A stretch of DNA of 64,000 bases from an uncultured Bacteroidota bacterium (GCA_902774845.1 CACYJU010000002.1:1-64000); one strand, 5' to 3'; positions 55,073 through 64,000 are shown, counted from the first letter of the stretch. Numbers and translations are program-made. The notes: generated from the sequence alone by a model not told the origin.

Positions 55073-56320
55073 TTAGAACTCATCGGTCACCTGTACCACC
55101 TTGTAGAGTTTGTCTCCACGGTGGACGGGTGTGTCGGTCTTGAAGCTATAGACGTCTCCTTGCTTGACCGCGTCCACCGCGCCTTTGTCGAGGCGCATCT
55201 CCGTCACCGTTCCGCGATACACGCCTGTGGTCTGTCCGGTGATTATCACTTCGTCACCGACAGCGAGGGTTTCGTCGGTCTGCATGCGTGACTCCGCCAC
55301 TCCTATGCGGTTGAAGTAGTTGGTCACGAGACCGAGATAGACTTTGTTCTCGGTGGCCTGCGAGCCGTAGCGTTCTGACCACTCGCCCATCTTGCGCCCC
55401 AGGTAGTAGCCGTCCCAGAAGCCGCGGTTAAAAACTGTACGCAGCTTTTCCGTCAGCTTTTCTATAAGTTCGGGTGTGTAGTTGCCTTCCTCTATGGCTT
55501 TCAACGCCTCTTTATAGCAGGTTACGACGGTCTGCACATAGTCGGCACTGCGGCCTCGTCCCTCGATTTTCAGCACCCTCACACCAGCTTTCACTATCTT
55601 GTCGAGGAAGCCTATGGTGCAGAGGTCTTTTGGCGACATGATATACTTGTTGTCCACCACCAGCTCGATGTCGGACTCGAGGTCTTTGACCAGATAGCCG
55701 CGGCGGCAGAGCTGCAGGCAGGCTCCGCGGTTGGCGGAGTAGTTGTAGTTGTCGAGGCTGAGGTAGCACTTGCCGGAGACCGACATGCAGAGGGCGCCGT
55801 GGGCGAAAACCTCTATCTGCACGAGGTCGCCCTTGGGTCCGCGTATGTCCTGCTCGGCTATGGCTTTGGTTATGTCGGCAACCTGTTTCAGCGAGAGTTC
55901 GCGGGCGGTAACAACAACATCTGCGAAGCGGGAGTAGTAGCGTACGGCCTCCAAGTTGGATATGTTGCACTGTGTGGAGGCGTGGATTTCGACGCCTATG
56001 CTGCGGGCGTACTCCATCACGGCGAAGTCGGAGGCTATGATGGCTGTGATGCCTACCTCGCGGGCTTTGTCTATGATGGTGCGCATTTCAGCAAGTTCGT
56101 TGTCATAAATGATGGTGTTTACGGTGAGGTAGGTGCGCACTCCGTGCTGGCGTGCTGTGTCGGCGATGCGCTGCATGTCGTCGAGGGAGAAGTTGTTGGC
56201 CGAGCGTGAACGCATGTTGAGTTTACCCACGCCGAAATAGACCGAGTCGGCACCCGCTTGGATGGCTGCCATCAGAGACTCGTAGGAGCCGACGGGAGCC
56301 ATTATTTCTATCTTGCTCAT
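55073..56320 (-). CDS. U32 family peptidase
   Basis: The 415-residue protein has the U32 layout: EIMAPVGSYESLMAAIQAGADSVYFG at the N-terminus, HASTQCNISN, then the cysteine signature in FAHGALCMSVSGKCYLS, NRGACLQLCRRGY, and a C-terminal domain from about 330. Family members include collagenase-type peptidases and RNA-hydroxylation proteins (RlhA, TrhP type), so the peptidase label is uncertain. ATG 56320 overlaps the upstream stop codon as ATGA and is preferred over an in-frame start 13 codons earlier. It is last in a minus-strand unit with the hydrolase gene. Confidence 0.9.
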   Translation of the reverse strand: MSKIEIMAPVGSYESLMAAIQAGADSVYFGVGKLNMRSRSANNFSLDDMQRIADTARQHGVRTYLTVNTIIYDNELAEMRTIIDKAREVGITAIIASDFAVMEYARSIGVEIHASTQCNISNLEAVRYYSRFADVVVTARELSLKQVADITKAIAEQDIRGPKGDLVQIEVFAHGALCMSVSGKCYLSLDNYNYSANRGACLQLCRRGYLVKDLESDIELVVDNKYIMSPKDLCTIGFLDKIVKAGVRVLKIEGRGRSADYVQTVVTCYKEALKAIEEGNYTPELIEKLTEKLRTVFNRGFWDGYYLGRKMGEWSERYGSQATENKVYLGLVTNYFNRIGVAESRMQTDETLAVGDEVIITGQTTGVYRGTVTEMRLDKGAVDAVKQGDVYSFKTDTPVHRGDKLYKVVQVTDEF

Positions 56321-57261
56321 TTGCCTGTGTAGAGTTGTATGATGTTCATCTTGGTCCACTTGTTGGGCTTGAGGGCTTCGTCTTCACACTTGGCGTCGTA
56401 GTAGGTTACGCGACCAGCGAGGGCGGCGTTGACGAAGGCCTCGAACTCCTGAATGGTGTCGGGGAGGTATCCTGCCACTTCATGGCCGCGGCCTTTGAAC
56501 CTCATTATCCAGTATGGGTAGCGGTTCTTTTGGAACCGATGCTTGGCGAGCCATGAGGCACCAGCGAGACGGTGTTTGCCTATGTGGAACGTTTTGTAAA
56601 ACACTATCTTGTCCACGGTTCCGTGGAAGAAGCAGGTGGGAGCGGGTACGCCTTTGTATTTGAGGCGGCCCTGTGTTTCGAAGATGGCGCCGGCGTATGG
56701 TATGACGGCGGCGGGTTTCCATCCTTCAGGGAGCACCGACGCTTCTGGACGGGCATTGACACGGCAGTAGTCGGTTTGGAGTATGGTTACGGCTCCGGCG
56801 CTGCTGCCGGTGAGGATGATTTTGGATGGGTCGAGGACTAGTTGACCGCTGTTGTCAACGAGGTATCGGATGGCGGCACAGCAGTCTTCGGTGGCGATGC
56901 GGATGGAGCTGTCGAAATAGTCGAACACTTTGGTCCACTTGATTTTGTCGGGCGACATGCGCTTGAGCCAAAGGCGGTAGTCGATGGAGACGGTGGTGAA
57001 GCCGTGGTCGGCGAGGAGACGGCATGCCTCGACCGACATGCTGTCGTTGCGGGCTCCAACTACGAAGCCCCCGCCGAAGACATAGACCACTGTGGCATGG
57101 TCGGGGCGGGGATTGGAGGGGCGGTAGATGTCGAGTTTGAGCTCTTGGTCGCCGCGCATTGTGTAGGTATATGTCTCCTGTGTCTTGCCCGCCAGCGGCG
57201 AGAAGAGCAATAGGAAGAGAAGACCGAATATGCCAGTTGTTCTACGATAAATCCACATCAT
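56317..57261 (-). CDS. Alpha/beta hydrolase (esterase/lipase type), secreted
   Basis: The 314-residue protein has a signal peptide or anchor (about 1-26). The hydrolase fold follows: oxyanion segment VVYVFGGGFVVG (58-69), nucleophile elbow GSSAG (152-156, Ser154), and a late acid and His (FKGRGHEVAGYLPD). It resembles the BD-FAE/hormone-sensitive lipase-like group; the natural ester is unknown. The 3' end overlaps the U32 gene by 4 bases and the 5' end abuts the lipoprotein gene stop, so the three form one operon. Confidence 0.85.
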   Translation of the reverse strand: MMWIYRRTTGIFGLLFLLLFSPLAGKTQETYTYTMRGDQELKLDIYRPSNPRPDHATVVYVFGGGFVVGARNDSMSVEACRLLADHGFTTVSIDYRLWLKRMSPDKIKWTKVFDYFDSSIRIATEDCCAAIRYLVDNSGQLVLDPSKIILTGSSAGAVTILQTDYCRVNARPEASVLPEGWKPAAVIPYAGAIFETQGRLKYKGVPAPTCFFHGTVDKIVFYKTFHIGKHRLAGASWLAKHRFQKNRYPYWIMRFKGRGHEVAGYLPDTIQEFEAFVNAALAGRVTYYDAKCEDEALKPNKWTKMNIIQLYTGK

Positions 57262-58005
57262 CTACTTTCCTTTCTTTTCAAATACGTTGAAGTCGTAGGT
57301 GATGCCGGTGTTGATGGTGAATGGCATATAGATAGCGCTGGTGCCAGAGAAAGGCACTCCGTCAGCTCCGGTGCCCCAAAGTTGACTGAAGCCAAAGTTG
57401 AAAGTCCATTTGAGGTGCTTGCCACCGGCGCGCATGAAGAACTGTGGTTCGAGCAGTCCTACAGGGACCTTAGAGGTTACGATGCTCTCGGGTCGATTCT
57501 CGGTGGCGAGCTTGTGGTCTACGATATTGGGAAAGATGAATCCACCTTTCAGCCCCACTCCAATGTCAATATGCCCGTTGGCGAGACCTGCCCAGCCAAA
57601 TTCGACCTGCGCGAAAGGCAACTGATAGTTCGACGTGAAGATGCGGTCTTTGTCAGTATTTTTCCATTTGTTGCCACCGAAACCGCAGCCGATAAATCCC
57701 TCTAGAACGGCCTTGTCCCAAGCCTTGAAAGCTCCTACCGACACCTGGCCGTAACCACCTTTGTCGCCGTTCCAGTTGGCGTGACCTTGGACGGCCAGCC
57801 AGTCGGTGGCACCATACGAGACGGTAGTGCCAAGATATCCGTCGCCAAAGGGGGCGGAGAGTCCTATGCTTCCGTTGATTTGCAGTTCACCTTTTTCGTG
57901 TATAAGCGGCATCTCTACCACCTGCGGACGGTAAGCTATACACGAACACATCGTCATCGTGACGAACGATGCTATAGTCAGAAATGTCAAATTGAGTCTT
58001 TTCAT
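57262..58005 (-). CDS. Probable lipoprotein with a beta-barrel-like domain
   Basis: The 247-residue protein starts MKRLNLTFLTIASFVTMTMC with Cys20 and Cys22, a weak lipobox. After the cysteine the sequence has regular short beta-strands rich in Gly, Phe, Trp and Asn up to the C-terminal aromatic end (TGITYDFNVFEKKGK), resembling small outer-membrane barrels. No family was recognised. It leads the minus-strand operon with the hydrolase and U32 genes and is divergent from the SIMPL gene (120 bases). Confidence 0.75.
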   Translation of the reverse strand: MKRLNLTFLTIASFVTMTMCSCIAYRPQVVEMPLIHEKGELQINGSIGLSAPFGDGYLGTTVSYGATDWLAVQGHANWNGDKGGYGQVSVGAFKAWDKAVLEGFIGCGFGGNKWKNTDKDRIFTSNYQLPFAQVEFGWAGLANGHIDIGVGLKGGFIFPNIVDHKLATENRPESIVTSKVPVGLLEPQFFMRAGGKHLKWTFNFGFSQLWGTGADGVPFSGTSAIYMPFTINTGITYDFNVFEKKGK

Positions 58006-58124
58006 GGCTTTGTCTTTTTTAGGTGTTGTCTCTCTTTTGTCCTTTTAGTTCACCTTTTATTTCATTTTTACGCAATATATCGCCGCTTGTTACGTTAATT
58101 GATAAAAATTTAAAACCTTTCATC

Positions 58125-58832
58125 ATGAGCGAGAATCAGTCATCCTCAAAAAAAAGTGTCATCCTTGGTGTCAGTCTTATTGTGGCAGCTTTCGTGCTAG
58201 GCCTGATGCTGTTGTTCACTGTAAGAACCTTCAAATCGTTTGACGACACAGTTTCGGTGCGCGGACTCTGCGAGCGTGAGGTGCCGGCCGACCGTGTGGC
58301 CTTCCGCATCAACTATTCAGAGAAAGCCAACAGTCTCTCTGAAGCGCGCGACATCATCGACCGCCACAACAAAGCCATTATCGCCAAGCTGAAAGAGGCT
58401 GGCATCGAGGATTCAGAGATATTCTACGGCAGCCCGAGCATGGACGACCGCTACACATGGAGCAACGACGTTTCCAAGATCACTTACCGCTATACAGCCA
58501 GTCAGTCAATCAACGTCTACACATCCAAGATGGACGTTATAACCAAACTGCAAAATTCACTTGAGACCGACTTGTTGAAGGAAGACATCCTCGTGAGCAG
58601 CTATGCTGACTACCAGTTCCTGGGACTGAACGAGATAAAGCCTGACATGATTGCGGAGAGCCTGGTGAAAGCTCGCGAGAGTGCTGAGGAGTTCGCCAAG
58701 AACAGCCACAGTAAGATTGGCAAGATGCGTACCGCTTCGCAGGGCTATTTTGAGGTGAACGACCTTGATGAAACCACCCCGCAGATGAAAAAAGTGCGTG
58801 TTGTCACCACCGTTGAGTACTATCTGAAATAA
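58125..58832 (+). CDS. SIMPL domain (DUF541) protein
   Basis: The 235-residue protein has an N-terminal membrane helix (about residues 10-33, ILGVSLIVAAFVLGLMLLF) and a SIMPL-type extracytoplasmic domain: VSVRGLCEREVPADRVAF, then the helix LSEARDIIDRHNKAI, and a C-terminal half with KARESAEEFAKN. ATG 58125 is chosen, since the in-frame upstream stretch is not hydrophilic-helical and lacks conservation. It is 10 bases upstream of lpxK. Confidence 0.85.
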   Translation: MSENQSSSKKSVILGVSLIVAAFVLGLMLLFTVRTFKSFDDTVSVRGLCEREVPADRVAFRINYSEKANSLSEARDIIDRHNKAIIAKLKEAGIEDSEIFYGSPSMDDRYTWSNDVSKITYRYTASQSINVYTSKMDVITKLQNSLETDLLKEDILVSSYADYQFLGLNEIKPDMIAESLVKARESAEEFAKNSHSKIGKMRTASQGYFEVNDLDETTPQMKKVRVVTTVEYYLK

Positions 58833-58842
58833 TCGTTAAGAT

Positions 58843-59997
58843 ATGTCGATTCGCAAGACCTTCGCTTGGTTGGCGTTCCCTGTGTCGATAGGGTACGCCA
58901 TGGCTATGATAGTCCGCAATTTTCTTTTCGAACTAGGCATCTTGCGGCAGACCATCCCACCGGTGACCACTATCGGTGTGGGCAACATCGCTGCCGGAGG
59001 AACGGGCAAGACTCCTCTCTCCGACTACCTGCTCGGACTCTTCGCTGACGACTACTGCACGGCTATCGTCAGCCGTGGCTACAAACGCAAGAGTTCGGGG
59101 TGCATCATTTACCAACCTGAGCCGATGTCCACCAATGGAGCCCCTGTGCAGGAGACCCCTGACGGCTCGCCGGACATGCTCTCAACCTTCGGCGATGAGG
59201 TATCGATGCTTATCAACAAACATCCGCAGGTTCTGGCTGCCGTATGTAAAGACCGCAACGAAGCCATCAACAACCTACTGGAGATAGAGACTCCTCCACA
59301 GTTAATCATCCTCGACGATGTATACCAGCACCGCTATGTGAAACCTACGATCAACATCCTGCTCACTGAATACAGCCGTCTCTATGCCGACGACCTCATA
59401 CTCCCCTTTGGCAACCTCCGCGAGCCTCGTTCGGCTTCACGTCGGGCCAATATTATCATAGTCTCAAAGTCGCCCAAGAAACTCAACTCCCTCGAAAAAC
59501 ACATCATTTCAGACCGGTTGAAAGTGCAGAGCTATCAGAAGGTGTTCTTCTCCTATATAGATTATGCCGAGCCGGTGCCGCTATTTGACGATATGCAGTT
59601 GGAAACGCCTCTGTCGGATGTGCGTCACATGCTGTGCGTCACCGGTATCGCCAACCCCGACCCACTACTCGCCGAACTGCGTCTGCGCAACATAAAGGTT
59701 GACCACATGCGTTTCTCTGACCATCACGATTTTGTTGCGTCTGACATTGAGGCCATACACAAACGGTTTGATGCTATCGCCGGCCAATCGAAGATCATCA
59801 TCACTACTGAGAAAGACGCCATCCGCCTGCGTGAGACCTTGCGCAACTACGAGGGTGAGAGACCACCTATCTACTATCTCCCCATGTCAATACATTTCCA
59901 CGACGAGGAGGGCAACAGTTTCACCAAACATATCACCTCTATCGTTAGGGAAAACATCTCGTTCCTTTCGCGCCTCTCCACCTCCGGCGCTGTATGA
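58843..59997 (+). CDS. lpxK: Tetraacyldisaccharide 4'-kinase (LpxK)
   Basis: LpxK phosphorylates the 4' position of the lipid A precursor at the inner membrane. The 384-residue protein has the P-loop AGGTGKTP (51-58) after an N-terminal membrane-associated helix, then IVSRGYKRKS, ILDDVYQHR (catalytic Asp region) and the conserved LPFGNLREP. It overlaps no other gene but ends directly beside the stop of the convergent flavin reductase gene. Confidence 0.95.
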   Translation: MSIRKTFAWLAFPVSIGYAMAMIVRNFLFELGILRQTIPPVTTIGVGNIAAGGTGKTPLSDYLLGLFADDYCTAIVSRGYKRKSSGCIIYQPEPMSTNGAPVQETPDGSPDMLSTFGDEVSMLINKHPQVLAAVCKDRNEAINNLLEIETPPQLIILDDVYQHRYVKPTINILLTEYSRLYADDLILPFGNLREPRSASRRANIIIVSKSPKKLNSLEKHIISDRLKVQSYQKVFFSYIDYAEPVPLFDDMQLETPLSDVRHMLCVTGIANPDPLLAELRLRNIKVDHMRFSDHHDFVASDIEAIHKRFDAIAGQSKIIITTEKDAIRLRETLRNYEGERPPIYYLPMSIHFHDEEGNSFTKHITSIVRENISFLSRLSTSGAV

Positions 59998-60618
59998 TTA
60001 TCCCTCAATTAACTTGAAGTCGCTTTTGCCATGCTTGCATAGCGGGCAGATGAAGTCGTCGGGGAGTTCGTCGCCCTCATAGACGTATCCACACACCTCA
60101 CACACCCAACGTTTCTTTCCACCTGCTGTGGTGCTGGGTTCTGGCTTGGGCTTGATATACTGCTGGTAGTAGGCATAGGTTATGCTAGGCGAATTGCCCA
60201 ATACCTTGGCATCCATCACCATTGCTACGAACATAGTATGTGTGCCTAAGTCGATGGATTTCGTTACAACACATTGGAAGCAGGCGTTGATATATTTCGG
60301 AAGGTAGCGCAGTCCGTTCTCGCTACGCAGTTCTACTTCACAATGCTCGAACTTGTTTACGTCGCGTCCACTCTGGAATCCGAAATGCTCAAAGGGTTTC
60401 ATTGTGGCTTCCTCGCTGAGTGGACAGAGGTTGAACTTGGCGGTGCGCAGTATCATGTCGTGCGTCAAATTCTGCTTATTGACACATATCATCAGCTGCA
60501 GCGGGTTACTGGTCACCTGTTGCGCCACGTTGATAATGCAGGCGTTGTCTTTGCCTCCATGCTCAGCAATAAGAACATATAATCCATAGCCGATTTTGTG
60601 AAGTGCATTGTTGTCCAT
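59998..60618 (-). CDS. Flavin reductase-rubredoxin fusion
   Basis: The 206-residue protein has an FMN-binding flavin reductase domain (about 1-160, with NPLQLMICVNKQNLTHDMI and FEHFGFQSGRDVNKF) and a C-terminal rubredoxin with the four iron ligands C173, C176, C191, C194. Such hybrids (high-molecular-weight rubredoxins) pass electrons to diiron flavoproteins or rubrerythrins and help anaerobes remove oxygen or peroxide. The partner is not in this window. It is probably cotranscribed with the Nudix and C10 genes upstream on the minus strand. Confidence 0.88.
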   Translation of the reverse strand: MDNNALHKIGYGLYVLIAEHGGKDNACIINVAQQVTSNPLQLMICVNKQNLTHDMILRTAKFNLCPLSEEATMKPFEHFGFQSGRDVNKFEHCEVELRSENGLRYLPKYINACFQCVVTKSIDLGTHTMFVAMVMDAKVLGNSPSITYAYYQQYIKPKPEPSTTAGGKKRWVCEVCGYVYEGDELPDDFICPLCKHGKSDFKLIEG

Positions 60619-60637
60619 ATCGTTGTGAAATTAGATA

Positions 60638-61105
60638 TTAAATTTTCCTCCCATCCAACCGAGCATCCACAAGCTCATCACCCTTATAGGTCAGCTTCAA
60701 CGAAAAGAAAGGCTGTTTTTCGTCCATGATAAGTTTCAGAAAAATCCGGTCGCCCTCCCATAACGACAAGTCAAAGAGGTCGCCCTTATCAATCCATTGT
60801 AGCTCTCCCTCGTCACAGTCCCGCATCTCTCCAGTCCAGCTGTCAGCGGTGAAGAGGTGCATATACTCACATGGCCATATATCAGAGATAAAGGTCACAA
60901 TGCCACGGTAACGCCAATGGTCTATCGCTAGTCCCGTCTCCTCTTTCACCTCTCTCAGCATGCATTCGTCTGGGCTCTCGTCGGCTTCACATTTTCCTCC
61001 CACACCTATCCATTTGCCCTGTGACGCATCATGCTCTTTCTTTGTACGATGGAGCATCAAATACTGCCCATCATGTTCAATATAGCATAGGGTGGTCTGT
61101 CTCAC
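60638..61105 (-). CDS. Nudix hydrolase, MutT-like (8-oxo-dGTP type)
   Basis: The 155-residue protein has a perfect Nudix box, G37-x5-E43-x7-R51-E52-V-x-E55-E56-x-G58-L. The start is GTG at 61105; no ATG fits. Length and placement of the box fit the MutT/Nudt1 group, so hydrolysis of oxidised nucleotides is likely, with the exact substrate open. It is 15 bases after the C10 gene stop, so they may share a transcript. Confidence 0.88.
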   Translation of the reverse strand: MRQTTLCYIEHDGQYLMLHRTKKEHDASQGKWIGVGGKCEADESPDECMLREVKEETGLAIDHWRYRGIVTFISDIWPCEYMHLFTADSWTGEMRDCDEGELQWIDKGDLFDLSLWEGDRIFLKLIMDEKQPFFSLKLTYKGDELVDARLDGRKI

Positions 61106-61120
61106 GTGTGGCGTGGATTT

Positions 61121-62587
61121 TTATTTCGAAACTGCGAATTTCACTGTGCTACCGTCAAGGGTGCAGAAATATATTCCGGCAGGTAACTTCGAAGTATCGA
61201 AGATAGTGTGGCCATTCCTCGGTCCGACAGGTATCTCTGCTAGGTGCTGCCCAGTGACAGAACTTATCCTGAGTGTTGTCGGATGCTCCGTATGATAAGT
61301 GATATTTACCTTGCCGTTTGTGGGATTTGGAAAGACTGAGATATGCACGGCCGATACGGTAGCGATGTCTCCAATGCCTTGCGGTTCTGGCTCGGGTTCT
61401 GGTTCCGGCGCTGGCTGTATGCCTATCACAGCAAGCTGCAGAGACGTGAAATGGTAATCATAGGCAACGAGCGCCGAATTGTATAGGTCACACCACCCGT
61501 CACAGCTTCCACCCCATCCCCAATTGACGTGAAAGGTGTTGCTCTCGCTGTCATAACCGTCAAGGACGAAAGCATGTCCAGCGTCGTTCCCCGTACTACC
61601 GTTGTCATAGCCTGCGTAAAGCACAGGTCTGCCAGCCTCTATTTCATCCTTTATGGTATCAACCCATGCGGCATTGCTATGTGGGCTGCGGTACAGATAT
61701 CTTGCATTGGTGTCGTAGTCAAAATTATTTTTGAGCGCACGGCAGCAATAGGGGCCGACATCCGCCATGTTGACTCCACTTGAATAACTCTCATACTGCA
61801 TCCAGACACTTATCCCTACATGATAGCAGAAGAGGGCTACAGCCTCTTTTTCTTCCTCATCGCAGTCATAATACAAAACATCTGGCATATGGTCATAGTC
61901 ATAGGTGGTGCTGCCGAAATCTGCCGAAAGCCTAGCTCTGCAAGCTTGACACATATACGAGGTACTGCCAACTCCTTGTGCAGGATGCCTCCAAAAATGC
62001 ATAATCTGTGACATTGCTGTCGCCACGCATCCTACAGGAGCTGTGTTATAGTCTATCTCAGGGCAATAGGCGTTGTATGGCCAACCCTGATCCCACGTGC
62101 TGCTCATTAGATAGGTTAGGCCGTCTTTCCTCTGTCCACTTTTAGGCTGTGGGACTCTTAGTTTTTCCCACTGAGCCGCAACCTCCGGCGAAGCGGGAAG
62201 GCCGTGATTCTGCCCATACGACACTTCGTCAGCACGCTGACGAAGATAGCTCTTGAATCCGTCAGGGAGATAATCAAGCCTTATCTTCCCTTGGTTCGAG
62301 AACGCCAAGACTGGCTGAACACAATCGTCGCCAGACACCACTACATAGCCATCTTCTGAGACGTTGAAAATATAAAGTGCCGGTACTGAAAGTCTTTCGT
62401 TATTGATAGTGGCTACCAGTGTCGGTAAGCCTTTGATATTGTTTAAATATGCGAATCGTGTGGCCACAGACAAAGCTTCGCTGCTGTCAACCACGGCAGC
62501 GCCTGCTGTCGGCACCAACAGACTCAAAAGCAGGAAGGCTAAAAAGCTATGCTTTGATCTCTTTTTTTCTTTCTTTTCGATTAACAT
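61121..62587 (-). CDS. C10 (streptopain) family cysteine protease with T9SS sorting domain
   Basis: The 488-residue protein has a signal peptide (about 5-30), a Spi-type propeptide (YIFNVSEDGYVVVSGDDCVQ at about 72-91), and the C10 catalytic core with Cys187 (PVGCVATA), His338 (AGHAFVLDGY) and NWGWGG (355-360). A Pro/Glu-repeat linker (PEPEPEPEP, about 395) follows. A T9SS type A sorting domain closes it (FPNPTNGKVNI, GIYFCTL). The chosen start, 62587, overlaps the end of the RND pump gene by 41 bases. It is a likely secreted nutrient or virulence protease. Confidence 0.9.
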   Translation of the reverse strand: MLIEKKEKKRSKHSFLAFLLLSLLVPTAGAAVVDSSEALSVATRFAYLNNIKGLPTLVATINNERLSVPALYIFNVSEDGYVVVSGDDCVQPVLAFSNQGKIRLDYLPDGFKSYLRQRADEVSYGQNHGLPASPEVAAQWEKLRVPQPKSGQRKDGLTYLMSSTWDQGWPYNAYCPEIDYNTAPVGCVATAMSQIMHFWRHPAQGVGSTSYMCQACRARLSADFGSTTYDYDHMPDVLYYDCDEEEKEAVALFCYHVGISVWMQYESYSSGVNMADVGPYCCRALKNNFDYDTNARYLYRSPHSNAAWVDTIKDEIEAGRPVLYAGYDNGSTGNDAGHAFVLDGYDSESNTFHVNWGWGGSCDGWCDLYNSALVAYDYHFTSLQLAVIGIQPAPEPEPEPEPQGIGDIATVSAVHISVFPNPTNGKVNITYHTEHPTTLRISSVTGQHLAEIPVGPRNGHTIFDTSKLPAGIYFCTLDGSTVKFAVSK

Positions 62588-64000
62588 ACCATATATAAAC
62601 GACAGGAACCACAAAAATATTGAGTAGGGTTGAAGTAAAAAGTCCACCAAGCACCACAACAGCCATCGGAGCTTGTATCTCGTTACCTGCCTTTGATGCT
62701 GATAACACCATGGGTATCAGTGATAAAGCTGTAGTGAGAGCTGTCATGATAATGGGGTTGAGCCTATCTAATGATCCTCTTTTCACAATTTCCTCGACAC
62801 CGACCGATGTTTTTTGCCCCATGCAAGTACTCTCTTGACCGTCAACTGCCAACTGCTGATACTTGGCAATCAAAAGTATTCCATTTCGGGTAGCTATGCC
62901 GAAGAGGGTTATGAATCCTATTATCGCCGGTATGCTCAACAGATTCGACGACAGCTTCACAGCTATCACTCCTCCGATAAGTGCCAAAGGTAGGTTGAGT
63001 AACACAATAAGCGAAAGCGAAAGGTTGTGGAACTCGGTGTAGAGCAACAGGTATATGACTATTAGGCAGAGTAGGAACACCAACACTAGCGTACGCGATG
63101 CGGCTTTTGCTGTCTCGAACTGCCCGCCGTAGTCTATACGGTAGCCTTCGGGCAACTTAATCTCCTTGTCCACAATGGTTTTTATGTCATTCACCACGCT
63201 CATGGCATCTCGTCCGCTCACATTTGCCGATACCACCAGCTTGCGTTGCACATTCTCTCGTGAGATAGTGTTAGGACCTCCACAAGAGACCACATCGCAC
63301 ACTTCAGACAACGGTACGGCGACACCGTTCCCTCCGGCCACTATCATGGCATCCTTCACATCGTCGATGGTCGGACATTCGCTGTCGCTCTTCAACTTCA
63401 CTACCAAGTCAAACGCCCGTTGTCCTTCATACACCTCACACAGCTTCTCTCCACCGAAGGCAAGTTCTACAAAATGATTGAACTCTTCGATGGTGATTCC
63501 GTAGTGGGCCAGCTTGTCGCGGTCGGGTCTCAACTGTAACTGTGGCACCTCAGTCTGCTGCTCTACGTTCACATCCACCAACCCTTTTACATCTGCTGTG
63601 ACGCTCTTTATCTGATTGCCTATCATATATAACTGGCTCAGGTCGTTGCCAAATATCTTTATCGCAATGGTGGCCTGCGTGCCGCTCACCATATGTTCTA
63701 TACGATGCCCCAGCGGCTGACCTATACTTACAGCTATCCCAGGTATGGTTGCTATCTTCGACCGGACATCGTCCATAAACTCTTGCTTCGATCGTTTGCC
63801 AAGGGTAAAATTCACATCTATCTCCGCTCCGTTTGTGGCCTGCGAGTGCTCGTCGAGTTCCCCTCTCCCTGTACGTCGTGATGTGGAGGTGATCTCGGGT
63901 ATCGCAAGAAGCTGTTCCTCTATAAGGTTACCTATCTTGTTGCTCTCTTCTAGCGAGATGCCTGGCTTGGCTACGGCTGCGATAGTTAGAGAGCCTTCGT
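62547..64000 (-). CDS. HME-RND efflux transporter, CusA/CzcA type (partial)
   Basis: The coding frame continues through the window edge; the 5' part is missing. About 484 C-terminal residues are visible. Matches include the segment PGISLEESNKIGNLIEEQLL and RRTGRGELDEH near 63850-63960, then IDYGGQFETAKAASRTLVLVF, SIPAIIGFITLFGIATRNGILL (heavy-metal RND transmembrane region) and a last helix near VVPVVYIWYVNR. It pumps divalent metals or similar through the envelope with adaptor and TolC-like partners. It ends in a short basic tail, overlapping the C10 gene. Confidence 0.9.
   Translation of the reverse strand, partial: EGSLTIAAVAKPGISLEESNKIGNLIEEQLLAIPEITSTSRRTGRGELDEHSQATNGAEIDVNFTLGKRSKQEFMDDVRSKIATIPGIAVSIGQPLGHRIEHMVSGTQATIAIKIFGNDLSQLYMIGNQIKSVTADVKGLVDVNVEQQTEVPQLQLRPDRDKLAHYGITIEEFNHFVELAFGGEKLCEVYEGQRAFDLVVKLKSDSECPTIDDVKDAMIVAGGNGVAVPLSEVCDVVSCGGPNTISRENVQRKLVVSANVSGRDAMSVVNDIKTIVDKEIKLPEGYRIDYGGQFETAKAASRTLVLVFLLCLIVIYLLLYTEFHNLSLSLIVLLNLPLALIGGVIAVKLSSNLLSIPAIIGFITLFGIATRNGILLIAKYQQLAVDGQESTCMGQKTSVGVEEIVKRGSLDRLNPIIMTALTTALSLIPMVLSASKAGNEIQAPMAVVVLGGLFTSTLLNIFVVPVVYIWYVNRKERKKEIKA

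Overview
This 64 kb window is a chromosomal segment of a Bacteroidota bacterium, almost certainly order Bacteroidales. The evidence is promoters of the Bacteroidota type (-33 TTTG, -7 TAnnTTTG), two proteins with type IX secretion (T9SS) C-terminal sorting domains, an S46 dipeptidyl-peptidase, DUF6266-type proteins, a Bacteroides-like tryptophanase and the housekeeping gene order. I cannot name a genus. No identity search could be run; all names come from motifs and recall of families.

Layout. 1-8000: the 3' end of a 5S rRNA (end of an rRNA operon), then one giant secreted fibronectin-III protein with a T9SS tail. 8096-21822: the transcription/translation block tRNA-Thr, Tyr, Gly, Thr, tuf, tRNA-Trp, secE, nusG, rplK, rplA, rplJ, rplL, rpoB, rpoC. 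21874-27268: OmpA-like protein, glycosyltransferase and purN on the minus strand, divergent from acpP-fabF-rnc. 27269-28632: 1.36 kb with little coding capacity but much structure: two long imperfect hairpins, tandem arrays of 6, 11 and 8 nt period, and one 44-residue gene with its own promoter and terminator.

28633-36947 is an accessory island. Two DUF6266-like genes bracket an HTH-fused McrB ATPase with McrC nuclease, a DUF2971 protein, an AAA/DUF4143 ATPase with an eroded duplicate of its 5' end beside it, and an unknown protein behind a heavily structured leader. Palindromes upstream of the HTH-McrB gene look like operators. This is the best candidate for an unusual system: a type IV-like restriction module that may sense or regulate through a repressor-type N-terminus.

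37029-47763: ribBA, a ZapB-like coiled-coil gene with zapA, a candidate 6S-like RNA, rny, lgt, gpmA, three tRNAs (Ser, Pro, Arg), an AraC regulator, a DPP11-like peptidase and tnaA. Together the peptidase and tryptophanase fit an asaccharolytic or peptide/amino-acid-using lifestyle (inference). 47820-52591 (minus): mazG, a bifunctional rel/spoT, a small secreted beta-rich protein and recA. 52910-64000: aspartate-type aminotransferase, a two-repeat secreted protein, U32 peptidase, an alpha/beta hydrolase, a barrel-like lipoprotein, a SIMPL protein with lpxK, a flavin reductase-rubredoxin fusion, a Nudix hydrolase, a C10 protease with T9SS tail, and an HME-RND efflux pump cut by the window edge.

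A theme not tied to any gene is short tandem repeats with exact periods in non-coding DNA. An ATTCACGC-like octamer occurs at two places 23 kb apart, and 11-nt arrays occur before the DUF6266 gene and between recA and the aminotransferase gene.
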